Positions 9,032-18,225 are shown, numbered from the stretch's first letter. The stretch is 64,000 bases of DNA from Bradyrhizobium sp. STM 3843 (GCF_000239815.1 NZ_CAFK01000198.1:1-64000), one strand, 5' to 3'. The notes: generated from the letters alone by a model not told the origin. Made by a program: numbers and translations.

Positions 9032-9949
9032 CTATTCCGGCAGTGGAATGAACTCGTGCTCCTGCGGCACGGGCGCGAAGCGGCCGGTTTTCCAGTCCTG
9101 CTTGGCCTGCTCGATCCGCTCCTTGCTCGAGGAGACGAAATTCCACCAGATGTGGCGCGGGCCCTCCAGCGCATCCCCGCCTAAGAACATCATCCGGGCC
9201 GGCGTGATCGTGCGCACCGTGATGGCGTCGCCGGGACGGAAGATCAGCAGCCGCGGTCCCGCGTAGCGCTCGCGCGCGATCTCGATCTCGCCGTCGACCA
9301 GATAGATCGCGCGCTCCTCATGATCGGGATCGAGCGGCACGCTGGTGCCGGCCTGCGCTGTCACCTCGACATAGAACCAGGGCGACACCATCGACACCGG
9401 CGAGCTCTTGCCAAACGCCTTGCCCGCGATCACGCGCGCGGCGAAGCCGGTGTCCTGCACGGTCGGCAGGGCATCGGCGGCATAGTGCTGGAAGTTCGGT
9501 GCGATCTCCTCGGCCTCCACCGGCAGCGCGATCCAGCTCTGCAGGCCCAGCATGTTCTGGCCGTTCTGCCGCTGCAGGTCCGGGGTGCGCTCGGAATGGG
9601 CGATGCCCCGGCCGGCGGTCATCAGGTTCATCGCGCCGGGCTGGATTTCCTGGATGTTGCCCTCGCTGTCGCGATGCATGATCGCGCCGTCGAACAGATA
9701 GGTGACGGTGGCAAGCCCGATATGCGGATGCGGTCGCACATCCATGCCCTTGCCGGACAGGAACTGCACCGGGCCGAAATGATCGAAGAAGATGAACGGC
9801 CCGACCATTTGCCGCTGGCCATGCGGCAGCGCGCGGCGCACGGCAAAGCCGTCGCCGAGGTCGCGGGTGCGCGGCACGATCACGAGCTCCAGCGCATCGC
9901 AGCTGAGGGGATCGCCGAGCACGGGATCGTTCGATGGTTGCCAGCTCAT
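9032..9949 (-). CDS. Pirin family protein
   Basis: A 305-residue bicupin protein. The N-terminal cupin has the metal-binding pattern of pirins: the His pair in RPHPHIG, and GIAHSE, which supplies the third His and the Glu. The pirin-specific lead-in GPFIFFDHFGP is present. The C-terminal cupin ends with the family-typical FVSSSKERIEQAKQDW segment. Bacterial pirins are iron proteins implicated in redox sensing or in quercetin 2,3-dioxygenase-like activity; which applies here is unknown. The start is well supported by AGGAGG about 7 bases upstream. It is divergent from the AraC-type regulator at 10094 across about 145 bases, so that regulator is a candidate controller. Confidence 0.92.
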   Translation of the reverse strand: MSWQPSNDPVLGDPLSCDALELVIVPRTRDLGDGFAVRRALPHGQRQMVGPFIFFDHFGPVQFLSGKGMDVRPHPHIGLATVTYLFDGAIMHRDSEGNIQEIQPGAMNLMTAGRGIAHSERTPDLQRQNGQNMLGLQSWIALPVEAEEIAPNFQHYAADALPTVQDTGFAARVIAGKAFGKSSPVSMVSPWFYVEVTAQAGTSVPLDPDHEERAIYLVDGEIEIARERYAGPRLLIFRPGDAITVRTITPARMMFLGGDALEGPRHIWWNFVSSSKERIEQAKQDWKTGRFAPVPQEHEFIPLPE

Positions 9950-10093
9950 GAAATCCTCCTGACATATGATGGGGTGAGCTTAGCAGCTTTGCATGGCCAT
10001 CGGCAGGGCATCGGGTCGCGGCGGCATAGCGGCGATTTGAATGGAGGGACGGCCTGACCTAGAGTTCCGCCGCTCAAAAATGGACACGCATTG

Positions 10094-11146
10094 ATGCCGC
10101 TCGAAAGCCTCGATCTTGCGCTCCGCGCCGCAGCCATCGCGCTGCTCGCAGTAGTCGCCGTGTCACTGTGGCGGGATCTCGGCAGGCAGCTGGTCGGACG
10201 GCTCGCGATCGCCCTGGCGCTGGGATCGGCCGCGCATGCAGCGACCCTCAACATCGGCACCGCGGCGGCGCCGTCGCTCCCCTTCAAGCCGTTGATCGCG
10301 CTGGCGACAGCCGACATCGTGGTCCTCTGGCTATTCTGCCGAGCGCTGTTCGATGATGGTTTTGCGCTGCGCTGGCCGCATCTCCTGATCTGGCTTGCGA
10401 CCTTCGGCTTCAGCCTGATCAGCTGTCTCGTACTGGTTCCTGCCAGTCACGCGCGGCTCGTCATCGTCGCGAACAATCTGCTGGCGCTCGGCTTCGTCGC
10501 TCTCACGCTGGCGCAGACCATCCGCACCTGGTCGGCTGACCTCGTCGAAGGGCGGCGGCGGGTGCGCGCCTTTGTCATGATCGCGGCGGTGGCCTACGGC
10601 GGCGTCAACGCGCTGCTGCAGATCGCTGCCGCCGGCAGCGGTCCGTCGGAGCTTGCCAATGTGGTCAACGCGGGGATGTTTCTGATCGTGGTTGCTGCCT
10701 TCGCGCTGATGCTGCTCCATGTCAGGGCGGGTGACGTGTTCGCGCCGGAAGCGCCGTCGGTCGCGGTGACCGAAGCCGCGATCCCGAACCTCGCCGACCG
10801 CAAAGTGATCGACGCGCTGATGCGGCTGATGGCCGATGAGCGCATCTATCGCCAGGAGAACGTCACGATCGGGACGCTGGCGACCCGGCTCGCCATCCCG
10901 GAATACCGGCTGCGGCGCCTGATCAACCAGCGGCTCGGCTACCGCAACTTCAACGCCTTCCTGAACAATCACCGGATCGAGGAGGCCAAGGCGGCGCTCG
11001 CCGATCCGGCGCAGGCGGACGTGCCGGTGACGACGATCGCGCTGGACGCCGGCTTCCAGTCGCTCGGCCCGTTCAATCGCGCCTTCAAGGCCGTGACGGG
11101 CCTGACGCCGACCGAATACCGGCGGCTGAAGGTTTCGGCGGCATGA
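10094..11146 (+). CDS. Membrane-anchored AraC-family transcriptional regulator
   Basis: A 350-residue protein. The first 210 residues or so form about six to seven hydrophobic segments with short basic loops, and the C-terminal 100 residues are an AraC/XylS DNA-binding domain. The double helix-turn-helix is visible in VTIGTLATRLAIPEYRLRR and later ALDAGFQSLGPFNRAFKAVTG ending TPTEYRR, the classic AraC signature. The membrane sensor replaces the usual soluble arabinose-binding cupin. A TTG codon directly precedes the ATG (10091) and could also start translation. It lies upstream of, and in the same direction as, a serine hydrolase (11290), and divergent from the pirin; either could be a target. 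Confidence 0.9.
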   Translation: MPLESLDLALRAAAIALLAVVAVSLWRDLGRQLVGRLAIALALGSAAHAATLNIGTAAAPSLPFKPLIALATADIVVLWLFCRALFDDGFALRWPHLLIWLATFGFSLISCLVLVPASHARLVIVANNLLALGFVALTLAQTIRTWSADLVEGRRRVRAFVMIAAVAYGGVNALLQIAAAGSGPSELANVVNAGMFLIVVAAFALMLLHVRAGDVFAPEAPSVAVTEAAIPNLADRKVIDALMRLMADERIYRQENVTIGTLATRLAIPEYRLRRLINQRLGYRNFNAFLNNHRIEEAKAALADPAQADVPVTTIALDAGFQSLGPFNRAFKAVTGLTPTEYRRLKVSAA

Positions 11147-11289
11147 TCGGCCGGTCATTGAAAACATGAGCACATTCCAGAATCGGCTGGCGCCTTGAGG
11201 GTTTTGGCCAGCTCGATTTCGACTGCGGCGAGCGGGCCTCGCCGTGTCCGGCTTCTCTCGGCGCGGTTCAACCCGTGCCGGAGACCTCC

Positions 11290-12714
11290 ATGACCAAGCG
11301 CCGCCTGTTCCTCGTTGCTGCATCCGCCATCGTCCTCAGCGCCGTCGTCTTTGGCGCAGCCCGCGCCCGCGACGTGCCCAAGGTCGCCACCGGCTTCGTC
11401 GCCAGCGTCGTGTGCGCGGAGACCTTCGTCTCCGGCCTCGACCCGCAACGGGTGTTCACCGAAACCACGGACGCGATGCCTGGCACATGGCTGATCACCT
11501 GGGCGATGGAGACCAAAGTCGACGCGACTGCGAAGGACGTCACCGTGACCCTGCTCGGCATGGGGCGCAGCCACGCGGTCTATCGTGACGGCCTCGGCTG
11601 TCACCTCGATCATGGCGACGGCATCGATCTCTCGCCGCCCGCGAAGGAGGCGCCGCAGCCGATGATCTTGCCGGAGATCGGGCCATCGTCCGTTGTTGTT
11701 CCGACGACCCCTGCGCTTGCGGCCGCGCTCGATCGCGCCTTCGCCGAACCCGCGGAGCCGCCGTTCAAGCGCACCCACGCGATCGTGGTGGTCAAGGACG
11801 GACGTATCATCGCCGAGCGCTATGCCGACGGCGTCGGCATCGATACGCCGCTGCTCGGCTTCTCCGCCACCAAATCGGTGATATCGGCTCTGACCGGCGT
11901 GCTGGTGCGCCAAGGCAAGCTGGCGCTGCATGCGCCGGCGCCGGTGGCCGCATGGCAGGATGCCAACGATCCGCGCCGTGTCATCACCGTCGATCAGCTG
12001 CTGCGTCACACGGCCGGCCTGGCGCTCGGCAGCTCGTTGCAAGCCACGCTGTTGTCGGCGCTGGAGCCGATCAACCGCATGAAGTTCGCGGAGAGTGACA
12101 TGGCGGCGTTTGCGGAAACGATGCCGCTGGAAACCGCGCCGGGCACGGCCTGGAACTATCACGACGGCAACTATCTGATCCTGTCGCAGCTCCTTCGGAA
12201 CGCCAGCGGCGGCACGCCGGCCGACGTGCTGCGCTTTGCACATCACGAGCTGTTCGATCCGCTCGGCATACGCCACGTGACGCTCGAATTCGATGCGGCC
12301 GGCACGCCCGAAGGATCGAGCCAGATGCTCGCATCGGCGCGCGACTGGGCGCGTTTCGGCCTGCTCTATCTCAATGACGGCGTAGTTGGTGGCCGGCGCA
12401 TCCTGCCCGAGGGCTGGGTCGACTATTCCGCGACGCCGACGCCGAATGCCTTCGTCGGCATCGGCGCGGGCTTCTGGACCAATCGCGATAACAGTTTTGG
12501 CGCACGCCATCGCATCGAACACGGCTGGCCGCGCGATGCGTTCTTCGCCAAGGGCACGCTCGGGCAGTATGTGATCGTCATCCCGTCGGAACGTCTGGTG
12601 ATCGCGCGCTTCGGCCGCACCGTGAACTTTCCGCTCGATGTCGACGGCGTGTCCGAGCTGGTGCGCGATGTCGTCGCGGCGACCAAGGGCACGAAGGTGG
12701 CAGGACGAGAGTGA
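11290..12714 (+). CDS. Serine hydrolase of the beta-lactamase/DD-peptidase (class C) superfamily
   Basis: A 474-residue, probably exported enzyme. The N-terminus MTKRRLFLVAASAIVLS with an ARAR region behaves like a signal peptide or anchor. The nucleophile motif SxxK is SATK (Ser192-Lys195). A Tyr follows in the WNYHDGNYL context, close to but not identical with the YxN motif. A 180-residue N-terminal extension with paired Cys residues precedes the catalytic domain. Relatives include esterases, D-aminopeptidases and 6-aminohexanoate-dimer hydrolases, so a true beta-lactamase is not implied. The start at 11290 is preceded by GGAG with good spacing; a GTG at 11275 is the alternative. It is convergent with the PrpD-type gene, 6 bases apart. 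Confidence 0.88.
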   Translation: MTKRRLFLVAASAIVLSAVVFGAARARDVPKVATGFVASVVCAETFVSGLDPQRVFTETTDAMPGTWLITWAMETKVDATAKDVTVTLLGMGRSHAVYRDGLGCHLDHGDGIDLSPPAKEAPQPMILPEIGPSSVVVPTTPALAAALDRAFAEPAEPPFKRTHAIVVVKDGRIIAERYADGVGIDTPLLGFSATKSVISALTGVLVRQGKLALHAPAPVAAWQDANDPRRVITVDQLLRHTAGLALGSSLQATLLSALEPINRMKFAESDMAAFAETMPLETAPGTAWNYHDGNYLILSQLLRNASGGTPADVLRFAHHELFDPLGIRHVTLEFDAAGTPEGSSQMLASARDWARFGLLYLNDGVVGGRRILPEGWVDYSATPTPNAFVGIGAGFWTNRDNSFGARHRIEHGWPRDAFFAKGTLGQYVIVIPSERLVIARFGRTVNFPLDVDGVSELVRDVVAATKGTKVAGRE

Positions 12715-12720
12715 GGTCAA

Positions 12721-14091
12721 CTACTGCCTTCCCAGCTCCGTTACCTGCGCCACGCGATCGAACCGCTCCAGCGACAGGATCGCGTCGGCAAATTTCTGCG
12801 CGCGGCCGTCGAGCACGGGCCGCGTCAGCGTCAGGAATTTCTCGCTCATCGCCTGCGGGGATGGGAACGCGGTCGGCTCGCCCGAGGGATCGTCGTGCAG
12901 CCGCTCGTGCACGCCATGTTCGGTCGTGATCGCCACGCGCGCGCCGAACGGATGGCTGCGGCCGATCTCCAGCCGGTCGTCCTGCACGACATCGAACTTG
13001 TCGGCGAGCGCGTTGATCGCGGGGTCACCGAGGCGATTGTAGTCGTCCCAGCCGAAGCGGCCCTGGTCGAGCGCCAGCGCGCCGGTGAAGAACATCGAGA
13101 ACTGGCCGCCAACGATCGAGCTCGGATGCCGCTTGGTGGCGGCATCGCCGGTCAGCGTGATGCCGTTGCGATGCAGGCCGATCTCGACCCGTTTGACCTG
13201 GTCAGGCGTCAGATTGTGCTCGCGCCGGAGCGCGATCAGCGCATCGATCGCGGCATGGGTGTAGCGGCAGCTCGGATACGGCTTGACGCCGATCTTCATC
13301 GTCTCATAGCCCGCGCCGAGCGCTGCGACCGCCTTCTCGGGATGCGGCGTATCGGTATAGCCGACCAGCAGGCCATGCTTGCCCTCGACCGATTCGATCG
13401 CGCCGACAAAATCGTTCTTCGCGAGCGTCGCCGCGATCACGCCGTTCATCGCGCTGGCGCCGACCTGATAGCGTTTGTTCCAGGCGCCATTGACCAGGAA
13501 CTGCAGCGAGCCCGCGGCCTGGCTGCCGGAGACGCCGAAGGCTGAGATGATCTGCTGCTCAGACAGCCCGTACAATTTTGCCGCGGCCGCGGCGGCACCG
13601 TAGGTGCCGGCGGTCGCAGTGGGATGGAAGCCGCGGGCATAATGCGAGGTTGGATCGAGCGCGTTGCCGAGCCGGCAGCAGACTTCGTATCCCGCAACGA
13701 TCGCCGTCAACACGTCGCGGCCCGACGCACCGACCATTTCGCCGACGGCGAACGCAGCCGGCACCACTGGCGCGCTCGGATGCAGCGAGGAATCGGCATG
13801 GGTGTCATCGAAATCGAGCGAATGGCCCATGGTGCCGTTCAGAAGCGCGGCGACCGCCGGTGTCCAGGTCCTGGAATCGCCGAACACGGTGGCTTCGCCC
13901 GTGGTGTCCAGCTTCAATGCGGCAAGCATTTTGAGCATCGACGGGGTCGATTCCGCCTCGCGCCGCGCCCGGATCGCGCTGCCGAGGAAATCGAGCGTCA
14001 GGACCTTGGCGCGATCCAGGACCTCCGGAGGAATATCATCGTAATTCAGCGCGGCGACATAGCCGGCAAGTGTTGCGGTTTCCTGGGCCAT
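12721..14091 (-). CDS. MmgE/PrpD family protein
   Basis: A 456-residue cytosolic protein matching the MmgE/PrpD fold: an N-terminal all-helical domain (ATLAGYVAALNYDDIPPEVL, then LNGTMGHSLDFDDTH, the conserved DDTH motif) and a C-terminal lid domain with GVKPYPSCRYTHAAIDAL. PrpD itself is 2-methylcitrate dehydratase of propionate breakdown. Other members are cis-aconitate decarboxylases or iminodisuccinate epimerases, and no prpB or prpC lies nearby, so the substrate is unassigned. Length is normal. The gene is divergent from the FUSC gene. Confidence 0.9.
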   Translation of the reverse strand: MAQETATLAGYVAALNYDDIPPEVLDRAKVLTLDFLGSAIRARREAESTPSMLKMLAALKLDTTGEATVFGDSRTWTPAVAALLNGTMGHSLDFDDTHADSSLHPSAPVVPAAFAVGEMVGASGRDVLTAIVAGYEVCCRLGNALDPTSHYARGFHPTATAGTYGAAAAAAKLYGLSEQQIISAFGVSGSQAAGSLQFLVNGAWNKRYQVGASAMNGVIAATLAKNDFVGAIESVEGKHGLLVGYTDTPHPEKAVAALGAGYETMKIGVKPYPSCRYTHAAIDALIALRREHNLTPDQVKRVEIGLHRNGITLTGDAATKRHPSSIVGGQFSMFFTGALALDQGRFGWDDYNRLGDPAINALADKFDVVQDDRLEIGRSHPFGARVAITTEHGVHERLHDDPSGEPTAFPSPQAMSEKFLTLTRPVLDGRAQKFADAILSLERFDRVAQVTELGRQ

Positions 14092-14215
14092 CGTGTTTCC
14101 TCGTGTTGCCGGCAGGGTAGGCGTGGCGATTCACCAGTTCAAGCGGCTTCGGCCTGGCGAGAGGCTGCCATGCCGAATCTGCGCTGGCGCCGGTCTGTTG
14201 TCTCAAGCGGAAAGC

Positions 14216-15361
14216 ATGATGGCTCTCTCCATGTTGTTCGGCCGGTTGCGCGCCAGGAAAGCTCAGCTGGCACTCGCCGTGCGCGGCACGGTTGCCGCGA
14301 CGGCGGCCTTCGCGATCGCGAGCGCGCTGCATCTGATGTTGCCGCTGTGGGCGGTGCTGACCTCGCTGATCGTGACACAAGGCAGCGTCGGACGGTCGCT
14401 GAAGGCGACGCGCGACTACATGTTCGGCACCATCGGCGGCGCCATCTATGGCGGCGCGATCACGGTGCTGATCCCGCATTCGGGCGAGCTGCAGCTGCTC
14501 GGCATGCTGATTCTTGCGGTCACCCCGCTCGCCTTCATCGCGGCGCTCAATCCGAGCCTGAATGCAGCCACGGTCACGGCAGTCATCGTGCTGCTGGTAC
14601 CTACCATGGGTCATCTCGATCCGGTGGGCTCGGCGGTGGATCGCGTCTTCGAGGTGGCGGTGGGCGCCTTCACGGGACTCGCGGTGTCGTTCCTGGTGCT
14701 GCCGTCGCGCGCCCATGTGCAGATCCGCAGCGCCGCCGGACGGCTGATGGAGCTGATCGCGGCCGCATTGACCGAGCTGTTGGCCGGCCTGTCGCGTGGC
14801 CGCGACAACGACGCGCTGCACCGGATCCAGGATGGCATCGGTGCCGCGCTGGTGGAGCTCAACGCCACCGGCGCGGAGGCCGAGCGCGAGCGCTCGGCGC
14901 GGCTGTCGTCGGGCGCCGACACCGGGCCGTTGCTGCGCACCATTCTGCGACTGCGCCATGATGTGGTGATGATCGGCCGCGCCAGCGTGGTGCCGCTGCC
15001 ATCCGAGCTGCAGGCGCGGCTCGCCGGTCCGGTCGCCAAGGTCAGCGAGGCGATCGCCTCCTATCTGCGCGGCTGTGCTGGCAGCTTGCGGGCCGGTACC
15101 CACCCGCCGCCGATCTGGCCGGTGCATGTTGCCGTCAATTCCTATGCCGAGCAGGTTGCGATGGTGCGCAGCGAGCGCCTGACGCGAGGCTTGCCGGCTG
15201 ACGCCGCCGAGCGTTTCTTTGCGCTCGGCTTCTCGCTCGATCAGATGCGGCAGAACCTGGTCGATCTCGAGCGTGTCGTGGCCGAGTGGTCGGATGCCCC
15301 GCCGCGGGCGAAGAAGGAGCCGGCAGGCACCGAGGAGTCGACCGATACGGCCGGCGCGTGA
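14216..15361 (+). CDS. FUSC-family membrane protein (aromatic-acid-exporter type)
   Basis: A 381-residue membrane protein starting MMALSMLFGRL. The first 170 residues carry about five to six closely spaced hydrophobic helices, including RGTVAATAAFAIASALHLML and the FUSC-typical VLTSLIVTQGSVGRSLKATRD. The C-terminal half is a soluble helical domain. FUSC proteins include AaeB-like exporters of hydroxylated aromatic acids; this is the short half-size form with a single membrane block. The longer in-frame start at 14093 adds sequence unlike the family. It is convergent with a MATE transporter and only 3 bases from it. The substrate is unknown. Confidence 0.85.
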   Translation: MMALSMLFGRLRARKAQLALAVRGTVAATAAFAIASALHLMLPLWAVLTSLIVTQGSVGRSLKATRDYMFGTIGGAIYGGAITVLIPHSGELQLLGMLILAVTPLAFIAALNPSLNAATVTAVIVLLVPTMGHLDPVGSAVDRVFEVAVGAFTGLAVSFLVLPSRAHVQIRSAAGRLMELIAAALTELLAGLSRGRDNDALHRIQDGIGAALVELNATGAEAERERSARLSSGADTGPLLRTILRLRHDVVMIGRASVVPLPSELQARLAGPVAKVSEAIASYLRGCAGSLRAGTHPPPIWPVHVAVNSYAEQVAMVRSERLTRGLPADAAERFFALGFSLDQMRQNLVDLERVVAEWSDAPPRAKKEPAGTEESTDTAGA

Positions 15362-15364
15362 CAT

Positions 15365-16762
15365 CTAGGCGCTCAGCTTCACAAAGCGCAGGATCAGCAG
15401 GCTCGCATACAGGGCGGTGCCGATGGACAGTCCGATCCAGATGCCGGCCGCGCTGAGCGGCGTGTGAAGGCCGAGCAGGTAGCAGGCCGGGAAGCCGATC
15501 ACCCAGTAGCCCAGGATGGCGAACAGCAGCGGCACCCGGGTGTCCTTGATGCCGCGCAGGGCGCCGACCACGATGGTCTGCAGCGCATCGGTGATGAAGA
15601 AGCTCGCGCCGATCAGCAGCAGCGTGGCGGCCAGGGCGCCGGTCGTCTCGGCGTCGGCAATGCCTGTTCCAAGGAACAGGTGCACGATCGGAAACCGCGC
15701 GACGACGACGACAAGCGTGAGCAGGGCGGCGAAACCCAGGCCGAGCAGCGTCGCCATCGCGCCCGCGCGCCTGATGCCGCCGACATCGTTGCGCCCCACC
15801 GCATGGCCGACCCGCACGGTGGCGGCCATGCTGATGCCGAAGGGGATCATGTAGAGGATCGCAGTGACCTGCAGCGCGATCTGGTGGGCGGCGAGCGCGG
15901 TCGTGCTGATCAGCCCCATCAGCAGCGAGGCGGCGGAGAACATGCCGTATTCGAGCAGGAAGGCGAGCGAGATCGGCGCCCCGATGACGACCAGCTGTCG
16001 CATCAGTCGCCAGTCGATGCGCACCAGCCGCGCCAGGACGTGATAGTCGCGGAACGGCGGCTTGCGGATCGCGAACCACAGCGCGATGGCGAAGGTTGCG
16101 AGGTTGACGAGCGAGGTGGCGAGGCCGGCGCCTGTCAGTCCGAGCCGCGGCAGGCCCCAATGGCCGAACAGCAGCGGGTAGACAAGCAGCGCATTGACGG
16201 GAATCGCGGCCAGCGTGATCCAGAGCACCGGCTCCGGCCGGTTGACGGCGCCCATGAAGCTGCGCAGAGCCAGGAACCACAGCGCCGGCGCGACGCCCCA
16301 GGCCAGTCCGAGCAGATAGTCCTGCGCCAGATGTGCGACGTTGCGGGCCTGGCCGAGCGCAATCAGGATGGCTTCTCCGTTCAACGAGATCACCATGATC
16401 GGCAGCGCAACGAGCAGCCCGGCCCAGAGGCCGGCGCCGAGTGATCGGCGCACCAGCGCGGGTTCCTCGGCACCGAAAGCCTGTGCGGCGAGTGGTGCCA
16501 CCGCGGACATCAGGCCCATGCCGAATGTGAAACTGACGAAGTAGATCGTGCCGGACAACGCCGCAGCCGCAACCGCTTCCCCGCCGAGCCGGCCGATGAA
16601 GGCGAGGTCGGTCGACATCATCGCGATCTGTGACAGCTGCGTCAGCGCCATCGGCGCGGCGAGACGGACCGTCTCCCAGAGTTCGTGCGCAAGAGAGCTG
16701 TGCGGCGCCGCGGCTGGCGGCGCGTGGTTGGTCCCGGCAGAGGAGGTCATGATCGTCATCAT
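15365..16762 (-). CDS. MATE family multidrug efflux transporter (NorM-like)
   Basis: An approximately 465-residue protein with 12 predicted membrane helices in two pseudo-symmetric halves. MATE hallmarks are QLSQIAMMSTDLAFIGRLGG in helix 1 and its loop, and the second-half counterpart GISMAATVRVGHAVGRNDVG. NorM-type members export cationic drugs by coupling to Na+ or H+. The exact start is ambiguous: ATGs lie at 16762, 16759 and 16750, none with a convincing ribosome site, and the frame extends further upstream without family resemblance. It stands alone next to a repeat-rich intergenic region. Confidence 0.9.
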   Translation of the reverse strand: MMTIMTSSAGTNHAPPAAAPHSSLAHELWETVRLAAPMALTQLSQIAMMSTDLAFIGRLGGEAVAAAALSGTIYFVSFTFGMGLMSAVAPLAAQAFGAEEPALVRRSLGAGLWAGLLVALPIMVISLNGEAILIALGQARNVAHLAQDYLLGLAWGVAPALWFLALRSFMGAVNRPEPVLWITLAAIPVNALLVYPLLFGHWGLPRLGLTGAGLATSLVNLATFAIALWFAIRKPPFRDYHVLARLVRIDWRLMRQLVVIGAPISLAFLLEYGMFSAASLLMGLISTTALAAHQIALQVTAILYMIPFGISMAATVRVGHAVGRNDVGGIRRAGAMATLLGLGFAALLTLVVVVARFPIVHLFLGTGIADAETTGALAATLLLIGASFFITDALQTIVVGALRGIKDTRVPLLFAILGYWVIGFPACYLLGLHTPLSAAGIWIGLSIGTALYASLLILRFVKLSA

Positions 16763-16908
16763 AGCAGTTTTTGGTCGCGCCGTGCATCGCGCCAGCATGT
16801 CGTTCCAGCGCGCGGGTGCATCTCACCACGTGACGTCGGACAACAGCCCGCGTTCTCGCCACGCCTCTCGCGTTCGAGTTTTGCATCAGCATGCCCCTCC
16901 CGGAAAGA

Positions 16909-17258
16909 AGAGGGCGCAGGGAATACCGGGTATCGACTGATACCCATGGCCCCCGTGCGTAAAGAAGTGCACGGGGCAGGAACCACAGGTCCAGCCGGAT
17001 GATCCCGGCATTCCCTGCGCGATGGCCTTAACGGCTGCTTCACGTTCTCCCCGGTGCGCCGGGCTTTCTGGCCACCGTCATCCGCGCGAGGCGAACCTCG
17101 TCGCGAACTTGATACTAGCGTCGGAGTATCAGGACCGCGCGACTTGACCGTACGTAGTCGCCTGTTCGTCCGCAGGATGATCCCGCTGCAGGCCACCACG
17201 TCCACCGCATCCCGCCCTCAACGTTCGTGACGATCGCGAAGCGCCCCTCTCATGAGGG
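16909..17258. repeat. Long structured intergenic element (nested inverted repeats)
   Basis: Seen directly: outer 17-base arms GCGCAGGGAATACCGGG (16914-16930) and its near-perfect inverse at 17004-17020 (one mismatch). Inside lie two perfect hairpins, GGGTATC-GACT-GATACCC (16928-16945) and CCCCGTGC with GCACGGGG (16951-16976). Downstream there is a 5-base-stem hairpin at 17050-17063 leading into CTTT. The stretch has no credible gene. It strongly resembles a multi-copy intergenic sequence I recall from Bradyrhizobium and Rhodopseudomonas genomes, but the copy number cannot be checked here. The outer boundaries given are approximate. Confidence 0.6.
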
Positions 17259-17542
17259 CGGGATAGATGCAATATTTCTGATTTTCAGAAGTTTTGCAAG
17301 TCCAAAATTCGGACGCGGAGTCTCGCTCAATGCACGCGGTTGATCCGACTGTGCAATTAGGCGTTTCATCGCAGCCATGGTGTAGGTCGCTATTACGATT
17401 CAGCGACCCACGTGGCTCAGGCGTTCGAGAAGGGTGAGGCGAGTCTCCCGACGGGAAATCGTCGCACGAAATTCTGCGCACATGCGCCATTCCGCATTCC
17501 ACGCGTCAATGTCGATATCGACTTGCACGCAAGCCGCGCGCC
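17259..17542. other. Intergenic stretch without a recognised gene
   Basis: Short open frames here have no recognisable product and look like chance. The only visible structure is a small AT-rich palindrome, TTCTGA-TTT-TCAGAA (17276-17290). The transcript of the DUF2867 gene would run into this region, but no T-tailed hairpin was found. Confidence 0.4.
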
Positions 17543-18013
17543 CTACGCCACCTGCCGCAGCATCGTGCGCACGACGAGCCGATGAAACGGCAGGATGATC
17601 GCGAGATAGCATCGGCCGAAGAGATTGTGCGTGTGCACCAACGTGGTCGCTGTCACCTGGGAGGCCGTGCTCTGGGACGCGACGTCGATGACGACCCGAA
17701 AATCCAGGTGCAGGTCGTCAAAGCCAAGCACCAGCCGTTCCGGCGTTTGGTCGATGATCGGAAAGATCCCGATCATCGGACGGGAGCTCCGAGCGTCCGC
17801 ACCTGACGTCTTCAGGCCGAAGGGCCTGACCAGCACATTGCGCAGTTTCACAAGCGCGTCGATCCAGCGCGGCGGGTGGCCGAGCATGCGCTCTGCGGCC
17901 GTGCGGGCATCGATGGCGGCCCCGGCAATCGTGATGCGAAAGGCGTCGGCGAATTCCGCGCCGGCTAGCCATCGCGCGCGGTCGACATCGGGAGTGATCT
18001 CGCTGATGGTCAT
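17543..18013 (-). CDS. DUF2867 domain-containing protein
   Basis: A 156-residue protein of a family without a known function. The DUF2867 pattern is recognisable: a central FGLK segment, GFDDLHLDFRVVIDV, then the C-terminal THNLFGRCYLAIILPFHRL followed by a basic end. No signal peptide or true membrane helix is seen, although the last 25 residues are fairly hydrophobic. In other genomes the domain occurs alone or fused to nucleoside-diphosphate-sugar epimerase-like domains. Here it stands alone between two repeat-rich intergenic regions, and no operon partner is evident. The start MTISEITPD is the only good one. Confidence 0.8.
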   Translation of the reverse strand: MTISEITPDVDRARWLAGAEFADAFRITIAGAAIDARTAAERMLGHPPRWIDALVKLRNVLVRPFGLKTSGADARSSRPMIGIFPIIDQTPERLVLGFDDLHLDFRVVIDVASQSTASQVTATTLVHTHNLFGRCYLAIILPFHRLVVRTMLRQVA

Positions 18014-18069
18014 GTGCAGTGAGCCTCACATCTGAAGGTTATCCGGCGCTCCGCGCGATGCGATACGGC

Positions 18070-18225
18070 GCCCTCTTCCCTTACGGGAGAGGCATCGCCG
18101 GCCCATCCACGCACGCGGTCGGGTGAGGGGTATCTCTCGGCAAACGGCCCGCTTGGAGGCATAGCCCTTACCCGACCGCGTTCGGCGCTCATTCCTACAC
18201 GCCCTCTCCCGCAAGGGGAGAGGGC
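18070..18225. repeat. Pair of inverted REP-like units (no gene between them)
   Basis: Two copies of one unit face each other. The left unit opens with a CCCTCTTCCC hairpin and ends GGTCGGGTGAGGGGTAT (about 18070-18132). The right unit reads ATAGCCCTTACCCGACC (from 18161) to a perfect 9-base-stem hairpin CCCTCTCCC-GCAAG-GGGAGAGGG (18202-18224). Only about 28 bases separate them. The same unit type bounds the DUF559 gene at 27471-27945, which makes this pair look like a gene-less version of that arrangement. Confidence 0.75.

Noticed and set aside
11290..12714. Antibiotic beta-lactamase gene
   Set aside because: The SxxK motif only places it in the wide serine-hydrolase superfamily; its long N-terminal extension and altered YxN region do not support a resistance call.
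17218..17502. Minus-strand 94-residue open frame
   Set aside because: It starts in the tail of the structured repeat, has no recognised family and no ribosome site, and its composition looks non-coding.
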